Shown piece after piece: positions 1 through 5,754 of a DNA stretch of 8,721 bases (its first letter is position 1; each line of letters starts with the position of its first letter). Below the pieces are notes generated by a model. It saw only the letters and a list, made by a program, of their open reading frames with translations. It was not told the origin of the DNA and made no database searches. Source of the DNA: DYEC01 sp034434695. Its GTDB lineage: Bacteria; Chloroflexota; Anaerolineae; Anaerolineales; Anaerolineaceae. The stretch is taken from contig DAOTYY010000096.1 of the NCBI GenBank assembly GCA_034434695.1, forward strand, positions 1-8,721, written 5' to 3'. The position numbers and the translations under genes were made by a program.

Positions 1-137
1 TATCCTGCGGGTTCTCTGCTCCTGCGGATACTGCAGCGGCTCGGAACATCCGAGCCAGGGCAGTCGTCAACCTGCCGATGGTCTCGAACCCCGTGGGTTC
101 AGGGACAAGCTGTCGGCTTTAGCCGACAGTAGTTGAC
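1..137 (+). ncRNA. Probable omega RNA 3' part and right end of the IS605-type element
   Basis: Three perfect hairpins follow one another: 38-45 with 49-56 (8 bp, loop ACA), 86-91 with 95-100 (6 bp, loop CGT) and 110-117 with 122-129 (8 bp, loop TTTA). In addition GTCAAC at 66-71 can pair with GTTGAC at 132-137, enclosing the last two hairpins. A stem with a TTTA-type loop followed by a short tail such as AGTTGAC is typical of the right ends of IS200/IS605 elements, where the end also forms the 3' scaffold of the TnpB guide RNA. The right boundary is put at about 137 by resemblance only. The RNA's 5' start is outside or not determinable. Confidence 0.55.
3..122 (+). CDS. tnpB: TnpB (IS200/IS605 superfamily RNA-guided nuclease), C-terminal end only
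   Basis: Reading from base 3 gives 39 residues and a TAG stop. The peptide opens with SCGF, the second half of the TnpB zinc knuckle. It continues with ADTAAARNI, which fits the RuvC-III motif (usually AD.NAA.NI) with its catalytic Asp kept, and then a short tail containing VVNLPMV. TnpB enzymes are RNA-guided DNA nucleases carried by IS200/IS605 and IS607 elements; the rest of this gene lies left of the window. The usual Asn after the catalytic Asp is Ala here. The TAG stop falls in the loop and first stem base of the element-end hairpin, the overlap of coding end and omega RNA expected for this family. The family call is fairly firm; whether the full gene is intact cannot be seen. Confidence 0.75.
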   Translation, partial: SCGFSAPADTAAARNIRARAVVNLPMVSNPVGSGTSCRL

Positions 138-157
138 ATCAGCCTCGATAGAATGTG

Positions 158-198
158 AACGCTTCCAGCAGAAAGCTTTATGCACTGCTGGAAGCGTT
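158..198 (-). terminator. Hairpin terminator after the nucleotidyltransferase-fold gene
   Basis: A perfect 14-bp inverted repeat (158-171 with 185-198, 13-base loop) lies 15 bases past the stop of the minus-strand gene that ends at 213. Its stability and place suggest transcription termination or 3' end protection for the four-gene minus-strand run. No long U tract follows on either strand, so it is not a classic intrinsic terminator. It also separates that operon from the IS element end at about 137. Confidence 0.55.
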
Positions 199-212
199 TG
201 CTGTGAAGTCAC

Positions 213-1022
213 TCACATGATTTCAGAGACTTCCTTATACCAGATCTTTTTGGGGCCGGTTTTTGCTCGTAGCTTCCATCTCCATGTCTTCGGTTCATTC
301 TCAATAGCCGTGCGGATGGCATCTGCCTTTTGACAAATTGTTGTCCGCATATCTGCGTCCAGAACCGCAACGCTACTGACAGCTTTTTTGACTTTTTCCA
401 GGTTGGTGGTTGTGGTGTAATAGAAACCCCAGTCATCGGACATTCGCGTAGCGATATAACGCAGGTTGATACACTCTTCGTTCTCACCTATAGAAGCGGC
501 GAGAAGCAGAAGCATGGCATCTTTCAAGTCCTTATCATTGATTTCTACAATTTGCATTTTCTGCAAGAGCAAGTCGGTCAGACTGACACAGAGGGGGTGC
601 AGTTCAAGCCGCCCGCGATAATCCACGCAGTGATTCATGTCCAGCTTGTCAAAAAACACGTCAATCATGGGGACTCTATCACCAAAGTAGATGTGTCGTT
701 CCTGTCCAAAGTACATCATGATATCTTTATCAAAGTCATACCCTTGTGCCTGAAAAAAAGGCACCAGCTTGCTGCGGTGCTTGCTATAAGCGGCGTAGTC
801 AATATCGGTAAACACACGCTCGCCAAGGCGCTCCATGCGGCGGTAGAGATCAATGTGGTCGGGAAAGTGGTAATGTAAGGCGATAGGTCCCATTACCCGC
901 AGGATTAAACCCTGCTTTTGTGCTTCTTCAACCAGCCGCCGGGCTTCCTCTAGAAAGGTTTCTGGTTTGGGGTATTCTTCAAGCGGAATGTCTTTTGGCA
1001 GCCTGAATTGTTTAGATGGCAT
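213..1022 (-). CDS. Nucleotidyltransferase-fold protein, function unknown (AbiEii/MNT-like)
   Basis: This 269-residue soluble protein shows the layout of the polymerase-beta-type nucleotidyltransferase fold. It has a glycine-turn motif MGPIA at 44-48 (normally GG or GS), FTDID at 71-75 with acidic D73 and D75, and MIDVF at 119-123 giving a third acid, D121. The helical stretch LLLQKMQIVEINDKDLKD near 151-168 resembles the segment after the core in AbiEii-like and related nucleotidyltransferases. The family moves nucleotides onto RNA, protein or small molecules; the substrate here is unknown. The start at 1022 is chosen because AGGAG lies 8 bases upstream; the reading frame stays open further, into the end of the preceding gene, but without support. 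The gene is 49 bases downstream of the metallophosphoesterase and is probably co-transcribed with it. Fold call moderate, function open. Confidence 0.6.
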   Translation of the reverse strand: MPSKQFRLPKDIPLEEYPKPETFLEEARRLVEEAQKQGLILRVMGPIALHYHFPDHIDLYRRMERLGERVFTDIDYAAYSKHRSKLVPFFQAQGYDFDKDIMMYFGQERHIYFGDRVPMIDVFFDKLDMNHCVDYRGRLELHPLCVSLTDLLLQKMQIVEINDKDLKDAMLLLLAASIGENEECINLRYIATRMSDDWGFYYTTTTNLEKVKKAVSSVAVLDADMRTTICQKADAIRTAIENEPKTWRWKLRAKTGPKKIWYKEVSEIM

Positions 1023-1071
1023 GAGGCGCTCCTGTTGTTCTTTCTGCCCTGATGACCGGGAGGGATATCTC

Positions 1072-2001
1072 CTATCCGGAAGTGAAGATGTAGTCTTTGA
1101 GTTTGCCGTGTTCAACATTAAGCACCACGCCGCGCAGCACTCCTTCAGAATATTCACTGCCTGGGTTGATCATGGTCGTGCGTCCGACTTTTTGAATACC
1201 TCGCGATTCGTGAATATGACCATGGAGGCTGAGGAATGGCTGATACTTCTGGATCATTTTCGCGACCGCTTTACTCCCTACATGGATTTTTCGATCTACA
1301 GCCTGTACCAGGTCTTTGGTTAGCTCCGGTGCCAAATCAAGAGCAAAACCATAAGGCGGCGCATGAAAGTTGAAGATGGCGTTATGCGTATCGCGGACAT
1401 GGCTGATCAGTTCTTCCAGCATTGGCTCCAGCTCTTCGTCCGGTTTTTCGCGCGGCGTATCCCAAGGCGTTGGATTTGCCCAGCAGAATGTTGCCATTTC
1501 GTGCTCGCCAACCATGACAACTTTATCGGCGCAGTTAATGATGGATTGAGAACAGCAGATGATGTCATCTACCTCTGGTATGTCATCATTGCCGGGTGCC
1601 ATGAAGACCTGCAAACCAGTGTTTGCCAAGCGCTCGTCTGCCAGTGCAATCCATTCTTTCAGCCGCTCCAGAGCTAGGCGTTTGAACATGGCATCCTGTT
1701 TGGCGGGGTCCTGATGCATTTCTTCGAACTCATGCGGGGTTAAATGGACCCAGTAATACCCAACCATTTCGATGGTTTTTTTCAGGTTAGCAAGTTCTTC
1801 CTGAGTCTCCACTTCAACCGGGCGTCCTAAAAAGTTGGTTTCCCAGCCCCCGCCGGCTTTTTCAACCAGAGGGATAAGCAGCTTTCCGGTCAGATCGCCA
1901 AGCAAAATACCCACATCCACCTTATAAATCCTTAAGGCGTTTAGGAACTTGCGGTAGCAGTGATTAGAAGCATGGATGTCACTGACAAAGAAGATTTTCA
2001 T
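1072..2001 (-). CDS. Calcineurin-like metallophosphoesterase
   Basis: The 309-residue product carries the full two-metal phosphoesterase signature: SDIH at 7-10 (D8, H10), GDLTG at 35-39, GNDD at 137-140, H213, and HGHIHES at 260-266, followed by NPGSE at 279-283. All predicted metal ligands are present, so it should be active on a phosphomonoester or phosphodiester. There is no signal peptide or membrane segment, so it is probably cytoplasmic. The segment between GDLTG and GNDD (about residues 42-130) is longer than in small YfcE-type enzymes and rich in charged helix, possibly a cap or substrate domain. The start is supported by GGAG 8 bases upstream. It lies between the permease and the nucleotidyltransferase-fold gene in one direction, suggesting paired work on a nucleotide or nucleic-acid substrate, which is inference. 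Confidence 0.85.
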   Translation of the reverse strand: MKIFFVSDIHASNHCYRKFLNALRIYKVDVGILLGDLTGKLLIPLVEKAGGGWETNFLGRPVEVETQEELANLKKTIEMVGYYWVHLTPHEFEEMHQDPAKQDAMFKRLALERLKEWIALADERLANTGLQVFMAPGNDDIPEVDDIICCSQSIINCADKVVMVGEHEMATFCWANPTPWDTPREKPDEELEPMLEELISHVRDTHNAIFNFHAPPYGFALDLAPELTKDLVQAVDRKIHVGSKAVAKMIQKYQPFLSLHGHIHESRGIQKVGRTTMINPGSEYSEGVLRGVVLNVEHGKLKDYIFTSG

Positions 2002-2017
2002 GCTGGTCTCCGGTAAT

Positions 2018-2049
2018 GGGGAGCAAACACCAGCGGGTATTTGCTCCCC
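2018..2049 (-). other. Intercistronic hairpin between permease and phosphoesterase genes
   Basis: GGGGAGCAAA at 2018-2027 pairs perfectly with TTTGCTCCCC at 2040-2049 (10 bp, 12-base loop). On the minus strand it lies 15 bases after the permease stop and just before the ribosome binding site of the phosphoesterase. No U tract follows it. It may act as a partial terminator, an RNase barrier that makes permease mRNA more stable than the downstream genes, or a structure affecting translation of the next gene. Confidence 0.5.
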
Positions 2050-2064
2050 CGATATAGTATGGCT

Positions 2065-3672
2065 TTAGTCGGGCGGCAGTTCTCCAAATGCCATATCCAC
2101 GTCTATACCAGTGGCTCTATTGCGTTTCTTCCAGTAGAAATACCAGGCAATACCAAGCAGCCAGACTGCGGCAAATGTGGCGTAGGGCCAGAACTTGACG
2201 CCTTCAATGGTAAAGAAGAAGCCATAGAAGAGGATGAGCAAGTAGATGAGGTTCAGGATACCTGCCAGTGTGATCACTGGAACCCCAAACAGTTTCCAAT
2301 TCTTATACGGTGAAGCTTCCCAGATGTTCTTCACTTTTTTCCGGTGGGCGAACAATATCGCTGAGATGGCGGTGACGCCAAACACAGAGACGATCTCTAA
2401 TGTGGTGACTACAAAGCCGGCGCGAAAATCAGCAAAGTAACAGAATGGGACCAGCAGGATTTCGCTGATGACAAACAACAAAATCATGGTCTTAATGGGT
2501 GTGGAAGTTTTGTAATTGATGTCAGTGAACCATTTGGGTCCCACACGGTCCATGCCCCAGGCAAAAAGAATGCGTGGAAAAGCCAGGTATGACATCACCA
2601 CAAACCATATGCTAAAGGCAATGAAGGAAATGCCAAACAAGCCCAAAACGATGGGATTTTGAGTTAATACTGCTGCCAGCCCCATAAAATGCGTGGACCA
2701 GGGAAAAGTGTAGCCTGGCAATCCACCGCCAGCGCCATCCACGTAAGAAGCGGCAACTGTAAATTCATAGCCTACTGTATTGTACAAAACAGCACCACAC
2801 CAGACCATGATAATGGTGGGAATCAGACAAGCAAAGAAACTGCCGCCTAAAAGCGTCTTATCTGGTCGTTTGACTTCGCCGGCAATGAAAGCAACTGCAT
2901 AGGAATAGATGATGAGCCATGAGCCGGCAATCATCAGCCCGATGGTGTCGGGCCAGTTCCATGTGCTTGGCAGGGCGGCACCGCCTTCCTCCATAAATGT
3001 TTTTGCAGCGGACAGAAAACTCTCATAGTCCAGTGAGCCGTACTTGGCTGCCAGGGCATTCCATGAATTAACAAAGTTTTCATGACTGGAGAAGGTCAAT
3101 ACCAGCAGACATACCACTGTACCCAACAAGCCGATGATGACCATCACACGCTGTGCCTTGGCATAGAACTTGATTCCAAACGCAAGGATAAAGAATGAGA
3201 TAATGTTGACCAGTGTGGAAATCAGGAACAAGCCCCAAAAGCTGGTGATAGTCTCGTTCAGATAGTCCAGACCAAAATACCCGAAGAGCATGGTCAAGCC
3301 GGGATTGACAACGTACGGCGCCAGGGTAGTAATCCAGAGAATCCATGCCCAGGCATTTCCAAAACTCTCTGCCACCGCGATCAGCGGACCGAGAATGCGA
3401 GAGTTGTAAACGTACTCACCGCCGGAGCGGGGCATACTGCCACCTAAAATACCCCATACTAGCGGAAAGCTAATACCGCCCAGCAGAAAGCCAAGAAGAG
3501 CAGCAATGATCAGATTGCCGCCCGGGTAAATGAGCAAGCCAACGCTGATCATAAAGAACATGCTGGGCGATAACCCGATGTTCATTAAACCGACGCCAAA
3601 GGCATCGAACATCGAAAGGCCACGGACGAGTCCACTGGCACGTCTTGCAAATACTTTTTCGACAGTTGCCAT
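2065..3672 (-). CDS. APC-superfamily amino acid permease
   Basis: A strongly hydrophobic protein of about 535 residues with roughly 12 predicted membrane segments. The motif MPRSGGEYVY after the second segment is the hallmark of the APC (amino acid-polyamine-organocation) transporters, and FIAGEVKRPDKTLL in the middle matches their conserved GE-K-P loop. It probably imports or exchanges an amino acid or amine across the inner membrane using ion or antiporter coupling; the substrate cannot be read from sequence. Two ATG codons stand side by side (3675 and 3672). The second is preferred because AAAGGAG then lies 7 bases upstream rather than 4. It follows an Lrp/AsnC regulator by about 115 bases on the same strand, a common arrangement for amino-acid-responsive transport. 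The tail ends in an acidic GELPPD. Confidence 0.88.
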   Translation of the reverse strand: MATVEKVFARRASGLVRGLSMFDAFGVGLMNIGLSPSMFFMISVGLLIYPGGNLIIAALLGFLLGGISFPLVWGILGGSMPRSGGEYVYNSRILGPLIAVAESFGNAWAWILWITTLAPYVVNPGLTMLFGYFGLDYLNETITSFWGLFLISTLVNIISFFILAFGIKFYAKAQRVMVIIGLLGTVVCLLVLTFSSHENFVNSWNALAAKYGSLDYESFLSAAKTFMEEGGAALPSTWNWPDTIGLMIAGSWLIIYSYAVAFIAGEVKRPDKTLLGGSFFACLIPTIIMVWCGAVLYNTVGYEFTVAASYVDGAGGGLPGYTFPWSTHFMGLAAVLTQNPIVLGLFGISFIAFSIWFVVMSYLAFPRILFAWGMDRVGPKWFTDINYKTSTPIKTMILLFVISEILLVPFCYFADFRAGFVVTTLEIVSVFGVTAISAILFAHRKKVKNIWEASPYKNWKLFGVPVITLAGILNLIYLLILFYGFFFTIEGVKFWPYATFAAVWLLGIAWYFYWKKRNRATGIDVDMAFGELPPD

Positions 3673-3787
3673 CATTCATCTCCTTTCTCTGCTAAAGCCT
3701 GGATTATTGATTTCTAACAATCCGTTGTAAAACATAGGTTTCAAGAAATTTGGAATGCAGTCAAGCAACCGGTAATAGTGAGTTAGA

Positions 3788-4321
3788 TTAGGAATAAATC
3801 TCGCGCTGTTTTGTTGCTATCTGTCTCCTCCTCTGTTTTGGGGGTGAAAATTTTGTCATCCATTCTGGAATGGGCCACTGATAAATATCCTTAAGGATAA
3901 TAGGAAGAATTCGAATAGTGGTGCGTATGACGCCCGGAATTTTCCCAACGGTATCTGTGACAAAGTGGTATAACTCGGCGTTATCTCTGGTGCTGACCTG
4001 AATACTGATGTTGAGATCCCCTGTGGCGCAGGCAACATAGGTAACCTGTTCCATTTGGGCAAGCTTTCTGGCAATCTCCATGACCTGATCGGCTTCAACT
4101 TCTACCCAGATATCGGCTGTAACTGGCAGGCCCAACCGCGCGGGTTCGACAATGGCTTTGATCTGGATTATGCCTTCTTTCTCCATGCGTTTAATGCGCC
4201 CTCGCACGACACGCTCGGTTACATTTCCCAACCGACGAGCAATCTCAATACTTGGCATGCGACCATTCTCTTGCAAAAGCATAACAATTTGTCGGTCTAT
4301 TGGGTCGGGTTTATATGCCAT
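3788..4321 (-). CDS. Lrp/AsnC-family transcriptional regulator
   Basis: The 177-residue product begins PIDRQIVMLLQENGR, then a winged helix-turn-helix at about 22-45 (IEIARRLGNVTERVVRGRIK), MEKEGII, and a C-terminal RAM ligand domain at about 65-145 with the conserved YVACATGDLNI turn. Lrp/AsnC proteins form dimers to octamers and sense amino acids or related molecules, usually regulating themselves and neighbouring transport or metabolism genes. The permease downstream is the obvious target. The start at 4321 is chosen over an upstream in-frame TTG at 4375 because a good promoter overlaps the upstream stretch and the protein then begins as family members do; the ribosome binding site is weak. 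A basic tail of about 25 residues (from about 153, with KQRRR) extends past the usual end of the family and could add DNA contacts. Confidence 0.88.
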   Translation of the reverse strand: MAYKPDPIDRQIVMLLQENGRMPSIEIARRLGNVTERVVRGRIKRMEKEGIIQIKAIVEPARLGLPVTADIWVEVEADQVMEIARKLAQMEQVTYVACATGDLNISIQVSTRDNAELYHFVTDTVGKIPGVIRTTIRILPIILKDIYQWPIPEWMTKFSPPKQRRRQIATKQREIYS

Positions 4322-4362
4322 CTTATTTGAGTTAAGAATGGGGTGTGGAAACTTCCGATAAT

Positions 4363-4391
4363 AGAATAGCAACAATTGCCTTAAAAGTCAA
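4363..4391 (-). promoter_or_regulatory. Sigma70-type promoter of the Lrp-family gene and operon
   Basis: On the minus strand TTGACT (4386-4391) and TATTCT (4363-4368) are separated by exactly 17 bases; an overlapping TATTAT lies at 4358-4363. Transcription would begin near 4356, leaving a leader of about 35 bases before the ATG at 4321. An upstream TTG start would fall within this promoter, which argues against it. The spacer holds the imperfect dyad GGCAATTGTTGC, a possible autoregulation site for the Lrp-type protein. Confidence 0.65.
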
Positions 4392-4400
4392 CTATCGCGT

Positions 4401-4420
4401 AAAAAAAGTCGTTTTGCGAC
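4401..4420 (-). terminator. Short hairpin with T7 tract after the cupredoxin-like gene
   Basis: On the minus strand GTCG-CAAAA-CGAC (4420-4408) is followed at once by seven T residues (4407-4401). It lies about 40 bases past the stop of the cupredoxin-like gene and just before the promoter of the Lrp-type gene. The stem is only 4 bp, so it would be weak, but the T tract and place fit an intrinsic terminator. Confidence 0.45.
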
Positions 4421-4460
4421 CAAATATATTTACTGTGTGAAGGAAACCGGATGGCATCAT

Positions 4461-4934
4461 CTAGCCGCCTGGACCAGCGGCTACGACAACAAGGGTAGCA
4501 ATCAGTCCACTTTCAATGTCACCTGGCATGGTAGAAAGCACCTGATATGCCATGGGAGCTTTGGGGGTAGTGAGGTGAACGGTTCTTGTTTCGCCGGGTT
4601 CTACTGAAACTTGAAAGAGAATATTCACGTTATCTTGTTGCGTGAAGGTTGTATTGACAGGTCGAGCCATCAGTGTCCAATCATGGATGGTTTGTCCCTC
4701 ATTTTTCAGGTGCAGTGTAACTTGGGTTCCAGCCGGCACCCGCCATGTTTGCGGCTGAAATCCTGTATCGGTGATCGTCACAGATAATTCTGTTGCTCCG
4801 GGAGCAATTGTGCTCCAGTCTTTGCAGCCGGGTAGCAGCAACCATGTGACTACCAGAACAATTATCCACCAGCCGCAGCGTAATGAATTTTTGAGATAAG
4901 AAGGGGAGTTTAAGGTTGAAATGATCAGCAGCAT
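4461..4934 (-). CDS. Cupredoxin-fold lipoprotein lacking most copper ligands
   Basis: The product has a hydrophobic segment (WWIIVLVVTWLL) ending in a lipobox LPGC, so it should be a lipid-anchored protein on the outer face of the membrane. The rest has cupredoxin features: TDTGFQPQTWRVPAGTQVTL, then EGQTIHDW with the first His, and a final YQVLSTMPGDIESGL. The last stretch aligns with the copper loop pattern Y-x-x-x-C-T-x-P-G-H-x-x-x-G-M, but Cys is Ser, His is Asp and Met is Leu. Only the first His ligand remains, so binding of type-1 copper is unlikely. The start is uncertain: ATG at 4934 (157 residues, weak AAGAAA upstream) or an in-frame ATG at 4955 (164 residues) lying within a palindrome and at the predicted transcript start. 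TAGCCGC at 4462-4468 and GCGGCTA at 4477-4483 form a small stem over the stop codon. Confidence 0.72.
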   Translation of the reverse strand: MLLIISTLNSPSYLKNSLRCGWWIIVLVVTWLLLPGCKDWSTIAPGATELSVTITDTGFQPQTWRVPAGTQVTLHLKNEGQTIHDWTLMARPVNTTFTQQDNVNILFQVSVEPGETRTVHLTTPKAPMAYQVLSTMPGDIESGLIATLVVVAAGPGG

Positions 4935-4938
4935 TTTC

Positions 4939-4967
4939 TTGCAAAAATAGAACATATGTTCTATTAT
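4939..4967 (+). promoter_or_regulatory. Promoter of the lytic transglycosylase gene
   Basis: TTGCAA (4939-4944) and TATTAT (4962-4967) are 17 bases apart on the plus strand, predicting a start near 4974 and a leader of about 30 bases. The spacer is almost wholly filled by the 20-bp palindrome, a classic arrangement for repression by blocking RNA polymerase. Confidence 0.5.
4946..4965. promoter_or_regulatory. Perfect 20-bp palindrome with a LexA/SOS-box core
   Basis: AATAGAACATATGTTCTATT is self-complementary over all 20 bases. Its centre GAACATATGTTC fits the Gram-positive-type SOS box GAAC-N4-GTTC, including the AT-rich centre favoured by Bacillus-type LexA. It lies between two divergent genes, overlapping the predicted promoters of both. 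The match is seen directly; LexA binding is inferred. Confidence 0.65.
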
Positions 4968-4968
4968 A
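4963..4968 (-). promoter_or_regulatory. Minus-strand -10 box of the cupredoxin-like gene
   Basis: Read on the minus strand, 4968-4963 is a perfect TATAAT. No good -35 hexamer lies 16-18 bases upstream. Transcription would start near 4956, at or within a base or two of the ATG at 4955, so the message would be leaderless for that start or have a leader of about 22 bases for the ATG at 4934. The box overlaps the palindrome's edge. Confidence 0.45.
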
Positions 4969-5004
4969 GGTATATCAGAATTTGCTTTGTTATTTTGAGG
5001 TAAC

Positions 5005-5727
5005 GTGAACAGTGTTCAAAGTGCTATTTTACCAGGATTTTTAGCGGGAAGCGTGTTTGTAATCTCCATAAGTGTTCTGGTGGCTAACCCGCAGATGGTC
5101 ATGACTTCTGGAGGTTTAACCGCTCTGGTTACCTCAGGCTCTTCGGCGCTTATACAGTTCAATCCTCTCTCTGATTTGCAATCAGTACAGGAAGTTCAAG
5201 AATTCCCTGAAATTATCCTTCCAACCTCTACGCCATTGGTGGAGGTTGAACAATCAGTTCAGTTGTCAGAAAAGACAAATTTATCACGATCTGATCAAGA
5301 GAGTGAAGCAGGTTGTTTGATCTCAGATGATTATCCAGAAGCAATTTTGCAATGGTGTGAGTTGATCCAGAGGCATGCACAGGAAAATGGGTTGGATCCG
5401 TCTCTGGTTGCTGCCATCATCTTGCAAGAAAGCAATGGTAATCCTCAAGCCTATTCGCCTAGTGGAGCGGTTGGTCTGATGCAGGTTATGCCCCGCGATG
5501 GCATTGCTGCCGGATTCTGGTGTTCTTCCGGTCCTTGCTTCTCAGGTCGCCCGTCAATGAGTGAGCTGTTTGATCCAGAGTTTAATATCGCTTATGGTAC
5601 ACGTCTGTTTGCCGGGTTGGTTCAAAAACATGGTAATGTTCGTGACGCCTTGCGCGCCTATGGTCCAGCAGGGTGGGGTTATGGATATGCGGATAAGGTA
5701 CTGGCGATTTACGATCAGTATCGTTGA
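5005..5727 (+). CDS. Membrane-anchored lytic transglycosylase (SLT domain)
   Basis: The 240-residue product has an N-terminal hydrophobic segment (about 8-27), probably an uncleaved anchor or signal peptide. A Ser/Thr/Gln/Glu-rich linker follows (about 50-103), then a C-terminal SLT domain from about 110. Catalytic Glu is E142 in ILQESNGNP. The family motifs GLMQVMP (157-163), NIAYG (194-198) and RAYG (217-220) follow in order. Such enzymes cleave the MurNAc-GlcNAc bond of peptidoglycan with formation of a 1,6-anhydro end, for wall remodelling, division or autolysis. C173 and C178, and perhaps C104 and C118, could form disulfides. The GTG start has GAGG 4 bases upstream. Its promoter is overlaid by a LexA-like operator, so it may be induced by DNA damage. 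Phage origin is possible but nothing phage-like lies near. Confidence 0.88.
   Translation: MNSVQSAILPGFLAGSVFVISISVLVANPQMVMTSGGLTALVTSGSSALIQFNPLSDLQSVQEVQEFPEIILPTSTPLVEVEQSVQLSEKTNLSRSDQESEAGCLISDDYPEAILQWCELIQRHAQENGLDPSLVAAIILQESNGNPQAYSPSGAVGLMQVMPRDGIAAGFWCSSGPCFSGRPSMSELFDPEFNIAYGTRLFAGLVQKHGNVRDALRAYGPAGWGYGYADKVLAIYDQYR
5006..5018. promoter_or_regulatory. Second dyad with the same GAACA/TGTTC arms at the start codon
   Basis: TGAACAGTGTTCA is a perfect dyad about a central G, overlapping the GTG start of the transglycosylase gene. Its arms GAACA and TGTTC match those of the palindrome whose centre lies about 56 bases upstream, but the GAAC-to-GTTC gap is 3 rather than 4. It could be an auxiliary site or chance. 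Confidence 0.3.
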
Positions 5728-5731
5728 CCAA

Positions 5732-5754
5732 ATGGAGACAGTTTATTTCTCCAT
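5732..5754. terminator. Hairpin between the convergent transglycosylase and gmd genes
   Basis: ATGGAGA (5732-5738) pairs with TCTCCAT (5748-5754) over a 9-base loop. It lies just past the stop of the plus-strand gene and spans the stop of the minus-strand gene (5743-5745). A shared bidirectional terminator is plausible by position, but the stem is 7 bp and no T tract follows, so the call is weak. Confidence 0.35.

Noticed and set aside
330..878. A 182-codon open frame on the plus strand
   Set aside because: It is antisense to the nucleotidyltransferase-fold gene, has no ribosome binding site of note and shows no recognisable domain; the minus-strand frame has clear motifs.
1023..1157. N-terminal extension of the nucleotidyltransferase-fold gene to 1157
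   Set aside because: It would overlap the end of the phosphoesterase gene by over 80 bases and encodes a low-quality peptide; AGGAG before the ATG at 1022 marks the likely start.
4322..4375. Upstream TTG start for the Lrp-type regulator
   Set aside because: It would lie between the -35 and -10 boxes of the predicted promoter and adds 18 residues not typical of the family.
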